DNA of 8,845 bases from Patescibacteria group bacterium (GCA_023487965.1 JAMDBV010000041.1:1-8845), one strand, 5' to 3'; shown: positions 1 to 6,454, counted from the stretch's first letter. Numbers and translations: made by a program. Notes: a model not told the origin generated them from the sequence alone.

Positions 1-1
1 A

Positions 2-1084
2 GAGGATGAAGAGATAAATGCGCTGTATGATAGAGGTCGCAAAGAAAGTCTCGATGCTTTCGAAAAGGTCTATGAACGATTGGGTACAAAGTTCGACAAT
101 TATTTTTTCGAAGGCAAAGAAGGCCGGAATGGGGAAGCGATCGCGCGAGGCCTGCTCCAAAAGGGAATCCTTGAAGAAAGTGATGGTGCTATCATATTCC
201 CGGGAGAGAAATACGGTTTGCATACGAGAGTCTTCATCAATTCTCAAGGCCTGCCGACTTATGAGACGAAAGAATTGGGCTTGAATGTCGAGAAATTTAA
301 ACTATATCCTGATCTCGATCAATCGATCATCGTGACTGCAAATGAGCAGAGTGACTATTTCAAGGTATTGCTAAAAGTATTTGATCTTTTTGAAAAAAAT
401 ATTGCCGGTAAGACAAAACATATTTCTCACGGCATGATGCGTTTCGCTCACGGCAAAATGTCTTCGCGTAAGGGTAATGTGATTTCGGGTACAGGTCTCA
501 TCGATGAGATAAAAGATATGGTTATGGAAAAGATGGGACAAGAATCCTCCGGCGATTCGCGCCACGCCCTTTCCAAAGGGGACCAACAAAGCGACGATCA
601 GGTGGCTGATATAGTGGCGATCGGCGCCATCAAGTATACGATACTACGACAGGCGATCGGTGGTGACATCATCTTTGATTCGGTGAAGTCGATTTCCTTC
701 GAAGGTGATTCCGGTCCGTATCTGCAATATTCTACCGTGCGCGCTGGCGCTGTATTGAAAAAGGCAAAAGATGAGGGTATTGATCCTGAACATGACTTGT
801 CAAGAATCACTTTTCCAGAGAATTGGAAAGTGCATGATATTGAGCGATTACTCATTCGCTTCGGAGAGATTGCAGACAATGCTTGTAGGGAATTTGCTCC
901 GCAATATGTGGCGAATTATCTCATGGCGCTTGCGGGTGAATATAATAGTTTTTATGCCAAACAAAAGATAGTGGACAAATCGGATCCGCTTTCGCCGTAT
1001 TATGTCACTATTACTGAAGCGTTCCGGAATGTGATCGTCAAAGGCCTGTGGTTGCTCGGTATAGGAGTGCCGGAGAGGATGTGA
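2..1084 (+). CDS. argS: Arginyl-tRNA synthetase, C-terminal part (5' end outside window)
   Basis: This enzyme charges tRNA-Arg with arginine using ATP, in the cytoplasm. The frame is open from base 2, so the gene enters from the left; about 360 C-terminal residues are present, and an ATG is not needed. Visible are the class Ia catalytic-domain segment (YETKELGLNVEKF, then IIVTANEQSDYFK), the KMSKS-like loop KMSSRKG at 455-475, GPYLQYSTVRA at about 713-745 opening the DALR anticodon-binding helical domain, and the family-typical C-terminus VPERM directly before TGA. Ending exactly there shows TGA is a true stop. Between the KMSKS loop and GAIKYTILRQ lies a polar insert of about 20 residues (539-598) containing a perfect DNA palindrome, unlike the flanking conserved sequence; see the separate entry. 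The identification is secure. The HIGH motif and N-terminal domain lie upstream of the window. Confidence 0.96.
   Translation, partial: EDEEINALYDRGRKESLDAFEKVYERLGTKFDNYFFEGKEGRNGEAIARGLLQKGILEESDGAIIFPGEKYGLHTRVFINSQGLPTYETKELGLNVEKFKLYPDLDQSIIVTANEQSDYFKVLLKVFDLFEKNIAGKTKHISHGMMRFAHGKMSSRKGNVISGTGLIDEIKDMVMEKMGQESSGDSRHALSKGDQQSDDQVADIVAIGAIKYTILRQAIGGDIIFDSVKSISFEGDSGPYLQYSTVRAGAVLKKAKDEGIDPEHDLSRITFPENWKVHDIERLLIRFGEIADNACREFAPQYVANYLMALAGEYNSFYAKQKIVDKSDPLSPYYVTITEAFRNVIVKGLWLLGIGVPERM
539..601 (+). repeat. Short palindrome-bearing in-frame insert inside argS
   Basis: The 60-odd bases after the KMSKS region encode a polar stretch including SSGDSRHALSKGD, which interrupts an otherwise conserved helical segment (VMEKMG ... 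VADIVAIGAIKYTILRQ). It contains the perfect palindrome CCCTTTCCAAAGGG at 567-580. Short palindromic elements that spread within reading frames are known in Rickettsia (RPE), and similar palindromes are common in other genomes. Assigning this one to a mobile family is inference, because only one copy is in the window. It could instead be an ordinary variable loop. Confidence 0.4.
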
Positions 1085-1085
1085 T

Positions 1086-1114
1086 TTGCATTATTTGGCC
1101 TTTTGTGGTATGGT
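1086..1114 (+). promoter_or_regulatory. Promoter of the small gene at 1124
   Basis: TTGCAT (1086-1091), a 17-base spacer and TATGGT (1109-1114) form a plausible sigma-70-type promoter starting just after the argS stop. The predicted transcription start falls at about 1121, within a few bases of the ATG at 1124, so the message would be essentially leaderless. No Shine-Dalgarno sequence is visible, which fits. Confidence 0.5.
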
Positions 1115-1123
1115 GTTGGGTGT

Positions 1124-1429
1124 ATGAGTACACCTGTGACTGTCGTACTGGGCCCGGAAGAACGGGCCAAAATATTAAGAGTTGCACGAGAAATTACCAC
1201 GGGAGAGGATCGGCTCCTGATCAGGTTAAGCCAATTGGACGATCGCCGTTTGGAACTTCTTCATCGGTGCAGTGTTGAGGAGGTGAGAGGTGCTGTTCAG
1301 AGTGTCGAAATCGCTGAACGGACGGGGCACGGTGTCGATCGTGCGCATGAAATGCTTGCGGCATTTGTGCTTTTTCACCAGGCCCAGACTCGGGTCGAAG
1401 TTCAGACGCTCGACATGGCACGACCATGA
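1124..1429 (+). CDS. Small hypothetical protein, 101 aa, unknown function
   Basis: I do not recognise this protein. The ATG at 1124 is preferred over the in-frame TTG at 1103, because 1103 lies inside the promoter region and adds only WYGVGC-type residues. The sequence begins MSTPVTVVLGPEERAKILRV and is rich in charged residues, Leu and Arg, with predicted helical stretches (ERAKILRVAREI, EDRLLIRLSQLDDRRLELL, VEEVRGAVQSVEIAER, DRAHEMLAAFVLFHQA). There is no signal peptide, membrane segment or cysteine motif. It sits between argS and the repeat island, has its own promoter, and is followed 16 bases later by a strong intrinsic terminator, which supports a real monocistronic gene. The helical, charged character would suit a small binding or regulatory protein, but nothing specific can be claimed. 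Confidence 0.6.
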   Translation: MSTPVTVVLGPEERAKILRVAREITTGEDRLLIRLSQLDDRRLELLHRCSVEEVRGAVQSVEIAERTGHGVDRAHEMLAAFVLFHQAQTRVEVQTLDMARP

Positions 1430-1444
1430 CTTGACCTCACGATA

Positions 1445-1478
1445 CCGGAAGGGGACTGCAAACCCTTCCGGCCTTTTT
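1445..1478 (+). terminator. Rho-independent terminator after the small gene
   Basis: The perfect 9-bp stem CCGGAAGGG (1445-1453) / CCCTTCCGG (1463-1471) closes a 9-base loop and is followed by CC and then TTTTT at 1474-1478. This is a textbook intrinsic terminator for the unit ending at 1429. It separates that unit from the repeat island and the toxin-antitoxin promoter. Confidence 0.88.
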
Positions 1479-1501
1479 GTTGTATCTGCGTCATCATCGT
1501 C

Positions 1502-1613
1502 TGTGTCATCCTCGCGAAGGCGAGGATCCAGGTGTGAGAACCGAATTCAAAGCCTTGTCTAGCAAAATGGATTGTGGTTTGACGTGGATCCTCGCCTTCG
1601 CGAGGATGACACA
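1502..1613. repeat. REP/MITE-like element with perfect 29-bp terminal inverted repeats
   Basis: Positions 1502-1530 and 1585-1613 are exact reverse complements over 29 bases, separated by 54 bases with no convincing gene. Each arm also forms its own hairpin: ATCCTCGC - GAAG - GCGAGGAT at 1508-1527 and ATCCTCGC - CTTC - GCGAGGAT at 1588-1607. Arms of this style (GTCATCCTCGCG... and ...CGCGAGGATGAC) resemble dispersed palindromic repeats known from many bacterial genomes. Nested palindromes at both ends of a short non-coding piece fit a REP doublet or a non-autonomous transposable element. No target-site duplication was identified. No transposase is in the window, so mobilisation in trans would be required. 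Confidence 0.8.
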
Positions 1614-1706
1614 ATAATATGCGATAATAACACAATAAGATGCGAGGGTGACATAATAATATACGATGGTGACATAAGGGAACATGAGGATGATGCAAGA
1701 TAGTGC
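1602..1706. repeat. Degenerate 21-bp tandem array, five units
   Basis: Five consecutive 21-base units can be aligned without gaps: 1602-1622, 1623-1643, 1644-1664, 1665-1685 and 1686-1706. Unit 1 starts GAGGATGACACAATAATA. By eye unit 2 matches it at 17 of 21 positions, unit 3 at 18 and unit 5 at 15; unit 4 matches unit 3 at 14. A sixth, badly decayed unit may follow (1707-1727). The first 12 bases of unit 1 are the end of the right inverted-repeat arm, so the array appears to grow out of that element. Because 21 is a multiple of three, the array keeps frames open and makes a false minus-strand reading frame with a 7-residue period. Confidence 0.72.
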
Positions 1707-1737
1707 GAAAACGGCGCGATATGGTTGGCTGTGCAGA

Positions 1738-1772
1738 TTGACAATAATACCATCGTACATATAATGGTATTA
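1738..1772 (+). promoter_or_regulatory. Toxin-antitoxin promoter with overlapping operator
   Basis: Consensus hexamers TTGACA (1738-1743) and TATAAT (1760-1765) are separated by 16 bases. A perfect 9-bp inverted repeat, TAATACCAT (1745-1753) and ATGGTATTA (1764-1772), spans the spacer and the -10. A second, overlapping dyad, ATGGT-ATTAC-ACCAT, lies at 1764-1778. Type II antitoxins of the RelB/DinJ class normally repress their own operon by binding such dyads, alone or with the toxin. The placement over the -10 fits direct occlusion of RNA polymerase. The predicted start near 1772 leaves about 20 bases of leader before the antitoxin ATG at 1793. Confidence 0.75.
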
Positions 1773-1792
1773 CACCATATAAATCATATAAA

Positions 1793-2062
1793 ATGTACAC
1801 CACACTAACAATCAAAATGCCAAAAACTATTAGGAGCGAAGCAAAAGCGCTTGCGGATGATTTGGGCCTATCTCTTTCGACCGTAATCAACGCTTTCCTT
1901 AGGCAATTCATAAAGGAACAAAAATTCTCGGTAAGCGCCGAGAAAATGCCGAGCAAGAGAAGTATTGCGCTAATGGAACAGATAAGCGCTGAAATGGACA
2001 AGGATCCCAATCCAAAGCGATTCACAAATGCTGAAGAATTGTTCAGGCATCTCAAGATATAG
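1793..2062 (+). CDS. RelB/DinJ-family antitoxin
   Basis: This 89-residue protein is expected to neutralise the toxin encoded immediately downstream and to repress the operon. Residues 1-50 look like a ribbon-helix-helix DNA-binding domain: a short beta strand (TTLTIKMPKTI), then helix (RSEAKALADDLG), turn and second helix (LSLSTVINAFLRQFIKEQ), matching the RelB/DinJ pattern in which the N-terminus dimerises and binds the operator. The C-terminal half (about 50-89, including SIALMEQISAEMDKDPNPKR and ending EELFRHLKI) is charged and probably wraps the toxin. The first ATG after the promoter is used, and no Shine-Dalgarno sequence is seen. The TAG stop is followed after one base by the toxin ATG. 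Family assignment is from motif pattern only. Confidence 0.88.
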   Translation: MYTTLTIKMPKTIRSEAKALADDLGLSLSTVINAFLRQFIKEQKFSVSAEKMPSKRSIALMEQISAEMDKDPNPKRFTNAEELFRHLKI

Positions 2063-2063
2063 T

Positions 2064-2324
2064 ATGACAATAGTAACATCAAATCGATTTGATAAGGCGG
2101 TAAACAAATTACCACCAAAGGTTGTCGCTATGCTCAAAATGCGTGTTCAATTATTCATGATAAATCCGTTCTCAGTGGAACTGAATAATCATCAATTGCA
2201 CGGTTACCTTCGCAATTATAAAAGTATAAACATTACTGGAGATTATAGATTGATATATGAGCAATATGATGATGATACCGTCAGATTCATAAATATCGGT
2301 CGACATAGAGAGCTCTATAGGTGA
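2064..2324 (+). CDS. RelE/YafQ-family mRNA interferase toxin
   Basis: This is predicted to be a ribosome-dependent endoribonuclease that cleaves mRNA and halts translation when the antitoxin is degraded. The start at 2064 is chosen because it lies one base after the antitoxin stop (TAG-T-ATG) and gives the family-typical 86 residues; an earlier in-frame ATG at 2028 would overlap the antitoxin. The RelE/ParE fold is suggested by an N-terminal helical hairpin (NRFDKAVNKLPPKVVAMLK) and a C-terminal beta sheet (LRNYKSINITGDYRLIYE, then VRFINIGRHRELY). Likely catalytic or RNA-contacting residues are His43, His46, Asp60, Arg62, His81 and Tyr85, resembling the His/Asp set of YafQ and the terminal H-x-x-L-[FY] signature. 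The toxin appears intact, consistent with a functional module retained by its antitoxin. Confidence 0.87.
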   Translation: MTIVTSNRFDKAVNKLPPKVVAMLKMRVQLFMINPFSVELNNHQLHGYLRNYKSINITGDYRLIYEQYDDDTVRFINIGRHRELYR

Positions 2325-2330
2325 AATAAC

Positions 2331-2360
2331 ATTGTATTACACCCGATTTTGCATTAAGCT
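2331..2360 (+). promoter_or_regulatory. Possible ileS promoter carrying a copy of the TA operator core
   Basis: TTGTAT (2332-2337), 17 bases and TAAGCT (2355-2360) make a weak promoter whose start would fall at about the ATG at 2368, as for other leaderless starts here. Positions 2331-2343 repeat the TA operator bases 1764-1776 (ATGGTATTACACC) with one mismatch. Whether this is a shared antitoxin site, an insertion footprint or chance cannot be decided from the sequence alone. Confidence 0.35.
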
Positions 2361-2367
2361 GTAAGGC

Positions 2368-5300
2368 ATGAATAAGGGAAAGGATAACAATAAGAATATC
2401 GCCGATGCCGTATGACTCGCACCAAATTCCGGCAAATCTATTCATGCCGAGCGCGAGGAGAAAATACTCGCATTCTGGAAAGAAAATGAAATTTTCGAGA
2501 AAAGTCTGGCCAAGAATGAGGGAAAGGACGAATTTGTATTCTACGAAGGTCCGCCGACCGCCAATGGTCATCCCGGCATGCATCACCTCGAAGCTCGCGC
2601 TTTCAAAGACGCAATACCGCGCTACAAAACTATGCGCGGATACCACGTGCGCCGGAAAGGTGGTTGGGACACCCATGGCTTGCCGGTAGAGATCCAAGTC
2701 GAAAAAGAGCTCGGCCTAAAATCAAAAAAGGAAATAGAGTCATACGGTATCGGCGCATTCAATGAAAAGTGCAAAGAAAGTGTATGGAAATTTGTGCATG
2801 AATGGGAAGAATTCACCGAACGCATGGGATATTGGGTAGATCTCAAAGATCCATACGTGACATATCGTTCGCAATATATCGAATCGCTATGGAATATCAT
2901 GAAGCGAGTTGATGCCGATGGTCGCCTGTACAAGGACTACAAAGTCGTACCTTGGTGCCCGCGTTGCGGTACCGCTCTGTCGTCACACGAATTGGCGCAA
3001 GGATATCAGGATGTAAAAGATCTCTCTGTATATATAAAATTCAAAGTCATATCCATGAATGGAGTGGCGGTCGATCAGAAATCACCGACATATCTATTGG
3101 CTTGGACGACAACGCCATGGACATTGCCTGGAAATGTTGGCTTGGCGGTGAATAATGACATTGATTACGTCGAAGTTGCATTGAATGAAAGTGGCGAGCA
3201 CATCATTTTGGCAAAAGAACGTTTGATGGCGCTCAAGGAAATGAAATATTCAACAGTTAGAACATTCAAAGGTAAAGAACTTGTCGGCTCACAATACGAG
3301 GCATTGTATCCATTCATCGGAGAAAATATCGATGGTGATGAGAAGAAGAAAATGGCAAATGCCTACAAGGTATATCCGGCTGATTTTGTGACGACGACCG
3401 ATGGTACCGGCATAGTGCATACTGCTGTTATGTATGGTCAGGATGACTTTGTGCTCGGCACAAATGTCGGTTTGCCGAAATTCCATCTTGTGAACGACGA
3501 CGGTACATTCAAGGATTTTACCGGTTTCCTTAAAGGTGCATTCGTCAAAGATCCAAATACTGATGTGGCTATTATAAAAGATTTCGCTTCGGATAAGCGT
3601 GGATATGTCGCTTTGTTTGCCAAAGAGAAATACGAGCATAGCTATCCATTTTGTTGGAGATGTAAGACGCCGCTTATATATTATGCGCGGGATTCTTGGT
3701 ATGTGAGAATGTCGGAATTGCGCGACAAGCTGGTTGAGGGCAATAAACATATTCATTGGGAACCGGAGCATATCAAAGAGGGTAGATTTGGCGAATGGTT
3801 GTCGGAAGTCAAAGATTGGGCGATCTCGCGCGAGCGCTATTGGGGTACGCCTTTGCCGGTATGGATATGCCGAGAGTGTGGCAAACGCAAAGTCGTCGGC
3901 TCGATCGAGGAGATTTCTAAAGCGGCCAAAAATGAATACTTCGTCATGCGACACGGTGAGGCGGAGAATAATGCAAAAGGCATTTTGAGCGGAAAGCCGG
4001 AGGTAAAACACCATTTGACCGCAAAGGGTGTGGAACAGGTAAGGGCGAGTGCGAAAGCTTTGAACGGGAAGAAATTTGATATCATTTTCGTTTCGCCATT
4101 TACGCGCACCGAGGATACACTCAAGATATTGGTGAAAGAAGCGAGTATGGAGGATGTGCAGGTAATTACCGACAAGCGTCTCGGCGAATTGGGTACAGGC
4201 GAATGGGACGGAAAATCATTGGACGATTTTTTGGCGGAGTTTGGCGGCAAGGATCGTTTCGTATATGGTCCTCAGGGTGGGGAAAATTATGCCGATATCA
4301 AAAAGCGCATGGGTGATTTCCTTTATGATATTGAAAGCGGTTATTCCGGTAAAAATATTTTGATCATCAGCCATGAGACTCCGATATTTCTCCTTTGCGC
4401 CGCCGCAAAAGGTCTCGACAGAAAACAGTCGATCGAATTGCGCGGAGACAATGAATTTATAAGTAATGCCGAGATCAAGAAAATGGACGTATCGGTCGTT
4501 CCGCACAATGCTGAATACGAGACGGATTTGCACCGACCGCATATTGACGAGGTAATATTGTCTTGTGAATGTGGCGGTGAGATGAATCGTGTCAAAGAGG
4601 TCATGGATGTATGGTTCGATTCTGGCGCTATGCCATTTGCTCAAGATCATTATCCTTTCGAAAATAAGGAATACATCGACAATGTTGGTTTCCCGGCGCA
4701 TTTCATATCCGAGGCTATCGATCAGACGCGCGGTTGGTTCTATACATTGCACGCGATCGGTACACTTCTCGGCAAAGGGCCGGCATATCGCAATGTCGTA
4801 TGTCTCGGTCATATCCTAGACCCGGAAGGCAAGAAGATGTCCAAGTCCCTAGGCAATATCGTCAATCCGCATACGATAATGGATAAATACAGTGCCGATG
4901 CGGCGCGTCTGTGGATGTATAGTGTCAATCAGCCCGGCGATTCAAAAAATTTCGATGAAAAAACAGTCGATGTATTCCTTAAGAAAGTCTTCAATCTGGC
5001 CGGCAATGTCCTTTCTTTCTACAAGATGTATTCCGGCGATGCGAACGCCCTGTCCAATACTCCAAGATCCGACAATATTCTAGACAAATGGATCATTGCT
5101 CTCACTCACAAACTAGTCAAAGAAGTATCAGAGGGTTTGGATCAATACAAGTTTTTCGAACCGACACGCGCTATCCGCGATTATGTGGCGGATCTATCGC
5201 AATGGTATATTCGCCGCTCGCGCGACAGATTCAAAGCCGGAGGAGATGATACGCGCGATGCCGTCGAGACAACCGGATATGTGTTGATCACATTGTCAAA

Positions 5301-5856
5301 AGTTATGGCTCCGCTCGCACCATTCTTCGGGGAACATCTATACCGAGAATGTAATGGAGAAAAGGAGAGTGTGCATCTCGAGGATTGGCCGAAAGTGGGA
5401 AAGATTGACGACGCTTTGCTTGCCGATATGGCCGTGATACGGCAAATAGCTTCGCGTGGTCTCGAAGCCAGAATGAAAGCGGGTATAAACGTGAGACAGC
5501 CGTTAAGTCTATTGAAGGTAAAAGATGAAAAGACAAAGTTGAGCGATGAACTGCTCGCTTTGGTGAAAGATGAGGTCAATGTGAAGACGGTCGAATTTGA
5601 TGGTTCGATTGGAAGCGAAGTTGTGTTAAACACGGACATCACACCGGAGCTAAAAGAAGAGGGTGATTTGCGAGAATTACTGCGCAAGATTCAGGATATG
5701 CGCAAGGAAAAAGGGCTGACAGTAGGTGACAAAGCGGTTCTGATCTCCGACGGAGCTTCGAAAGGGTTGGTAGACAAATATCGCGATACCATAGCCAAAG
5801 CGACCGGAATTGTGGAATTCAAATCGGGCAACAATTTTGGCGTTGAAGTTGCATAA
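2368..5856 (+). CDS. ileS: Isoleucyl-tRNA synthetase with embedded histidine-phosphatase domain (in-frame TGA at codon 16)
   Basis: It charges and proofreads tRNA-Ile. Numbering is from the ATG at 2368. That ATG is chosen because homology (AEREEKILAFWKENEIFEK, FYEGPPTANG) extends well upstream of the next ATG at 2578, which would cut away the GPPTANG segment; however TGA at 2413-2415 interrupts this frame. Motifs: HIGH-equivalent GMHH (70-73), first zinc cysteines 197/200 and 429/432, editing-domain TTTPWTLP (from 247), second zinc site 501/504 and 733/735, WFDSG (749-753), KKMSKS (822-827), the anticodon-binding helical domain and a C-terminal DUF5915-like region. A histidine-phosphatase domain occupies about 522-710. 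Total length would be 1162 residues, longer than usual because of the insert. RecO follows one base after the stop. Identity is certain; the exact start is not. Confidence 0.95.
2413..2415 (+). other. In-frame TGA near the 5' end of ileS
   Basis: From ATG 2368 the frame reads MNKGKDNNKNIADAV, then TGA, then LAPNSGKSIHAEREEKIL in the same frame, running without interruption to 5856. The unchanged frame points to a substitution, not an indel. Other explanations are a rare start downstream (ATT at 2440), stop-codon readthrough or a sequence error. Elsewhere in the window TGA is a normal stop. Confidence 0.85.
3931..4497 (+). other. Histidine-phosphatase (phosphoglycerate-mutase-like) domain inserted in IleRS
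   Basis: About 189 residues (522-710 of IleRS) match the branch-1 histidine phosphatase superfamily: a VMRHGEAENN opening with nucleophile His529 and Arg528, SPFTRTEDTL with Arg580, RLGELGTGEWDG with acid/base candidate Glu607, and IISHETP with His669. All four catalytic-pocket positions are thus present, so the domain looks competent. It is spliced between the CREC pair (3868-3879) and the CEC pair (4564-4572), which in two-zinc IleRS enzymes together bind one zinc ion. These cysteine pairs are 228 residues apart here, against about 37 in the Thermus enzyme. Substrate and role are unknown; the family includes phosphomonoesterases and mutases acting on sugars, nucleotides and phosphoproteins. 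Confidence 0.93.
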
Positions 5857-5857
5857 T

Positions 5858-6427
5858 ATGCATAGTAAACATACGACGGACGGTTTCGTCATCGATGCTA
5901 GAGATTATCGGGAGGCAGATAGGATATTGTATATTTTCACCAGAGATTTTGGTTTGGTTGGCGCGATCGCAACCGGTATAAGATTGCAAAAATCAAAATT
6001 GCGGGCGCACTGTATGACTTTGTCATTGGGCTCGTATGCAATCATTCGGGGCAGGGAGATGTGGCGTCTCGCTGATGCATGTGTCACAGTTTTGCCAAGC
6101 GCGCAGTATGTCATTCCGGCCAGAGTGGCGATGTTACTCAAACGCTTTTTGCACGGTGAAGAATCAAATCCCCGGCTCTTCGACATCATCTCTGCGGCCA
6201 TCACATTCTTGGATAAAAATACTATGGATATTGAGGCGATGGAGATGCTCGAGACTTTGACCGTTGCGAGGATGTTGCACGCGCTCGGTTATATCGGTTC
6301 GATCGATGGCCTCGATGATCTCCTAAATGCCACCTATATCGATACATCCATATTCCAAGAATTACAAAGTCGGCGCAAGACGCTCAATGTTCATATTAAT
6401 CGGGCTTTGAGGGAGTCGCAGTTGTGA
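5858..6427 (+). CDS. recO: DNA repair protein RecO (short form)
   Basis: RecO binds single-stranded DNA and, with RecR, helps load RecA during gap repair. The start at 5858 follows the ileS stop by one base (TAA-T-ATG) and gives 189 residues beginning MHSKHTTDGFVIDARDYREA. The in-frame ATG at 5810 would overlap ileS by 47 bases and add a non-homologous tail. Residues about 1-75 fit the N-terminal OB fold (DGFVIDARDYREADRILYIF, then GLVGAIATGIRLQKSK); the rest is helical, with the ARMLHALGYIG segment common in RecO. It is shorter than the roughly 240-residue classical proteins, and no four-cysteine zinc motif is visible. The one-base spacing implies translational coupling to ileS and a shared transcript. 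Confidence 0.87.
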   Translation: MHSKHTTDGFVIDARDYREADRILYIFTRDFGLVGAIATGIRLQKSKLRAHCMTLSLGSYAIIRGREMWRLADACVTVLPSAQYVIPARVAMLLKRFLHGEESNPRLFDIISAAITFLDKNTMDIEAMEMLETLTVARMLHALGYIGSIDGLDDLLNATYIDTSIFQELQSRRKTLNVHINRALRESQL

Positions 6428-6439
6428 TTATTATCGTTG

Positions 6440-6448
6440 TGATATAAT
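6440..6448 (+). promoter_or_regulatory. Extended -10 promoter of the MazF-like gene
   Basis: TGATATAAT is a perfect extended -10 (TGn followed by TATAAT at 6443-6448). No good -35 is present at normal spacing, which extended -10 promoters can tolerate. The ATG at 6455 begins seven bases after the hexamer ends, exactly where transcription should start, so the mRNA is probably leaderless. Confidence 0.65.
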
Positions 6449-6454
6449 CCGACG

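Noticed and set aside
1602..1706. CRISPR-like array
   Set aside because: Units are contiguous with no unique spacers, are only 21 bases and are degenerate; no cas gene is present.
1402..2118. Minus-strand 238-residue open frame covering the repeat island and antitoxin
   Set aside because: Its apparent regularity (LCHPRIL/LCYYRIL heptads) is the translation of the 21-bp DNA array plus the palindromic arm, and it runs antisense through the well-supported antitoxin gene.
2305..2318. Small dyad ATAGAG-AG-CTCTAT at the toxin gene end as terminator
   Set aside because: Short A/T-rich stem with almost no loop and no T-run; not a convincing terminator.
2368..2415. Leader peptide or attenuator, or T-box, controlling ileS
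   Set aside because: The 15-codon frame holds a single Ile codon, there is no terminator/antiterminator pair, and the 43-base gap after the toxin is far too short for a T-box.
2413..2415. TGA recoded as glycine as in SR1/Gracilibacteria
   Set aside because: TGA ends argS exactly at the family-typical C-terminus and also ends the toxin and recO; no other internal TGA occurs in the real genes.
2578..2580. ATG 2578 as the ileS start
   Set aside because: It would delete the conserved FYEGPPTANG segment and half the HIGH-motif region, and homology clearly continues upstream to about 2446.
3289..4014. Minus-strand 241-residue open frame inside ileS
   Set aside because: Antisense shadow of a strongly conserved gene, with no recognisable protein features.
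5810..5857. Upstream ATG at 5810 as recO start
   Set aside because: It would overlap the ileS end and add 16 residues unlike RecO; the ATG at 5858 sits one base after the ileS stop and starts the family-typical N-terminus.
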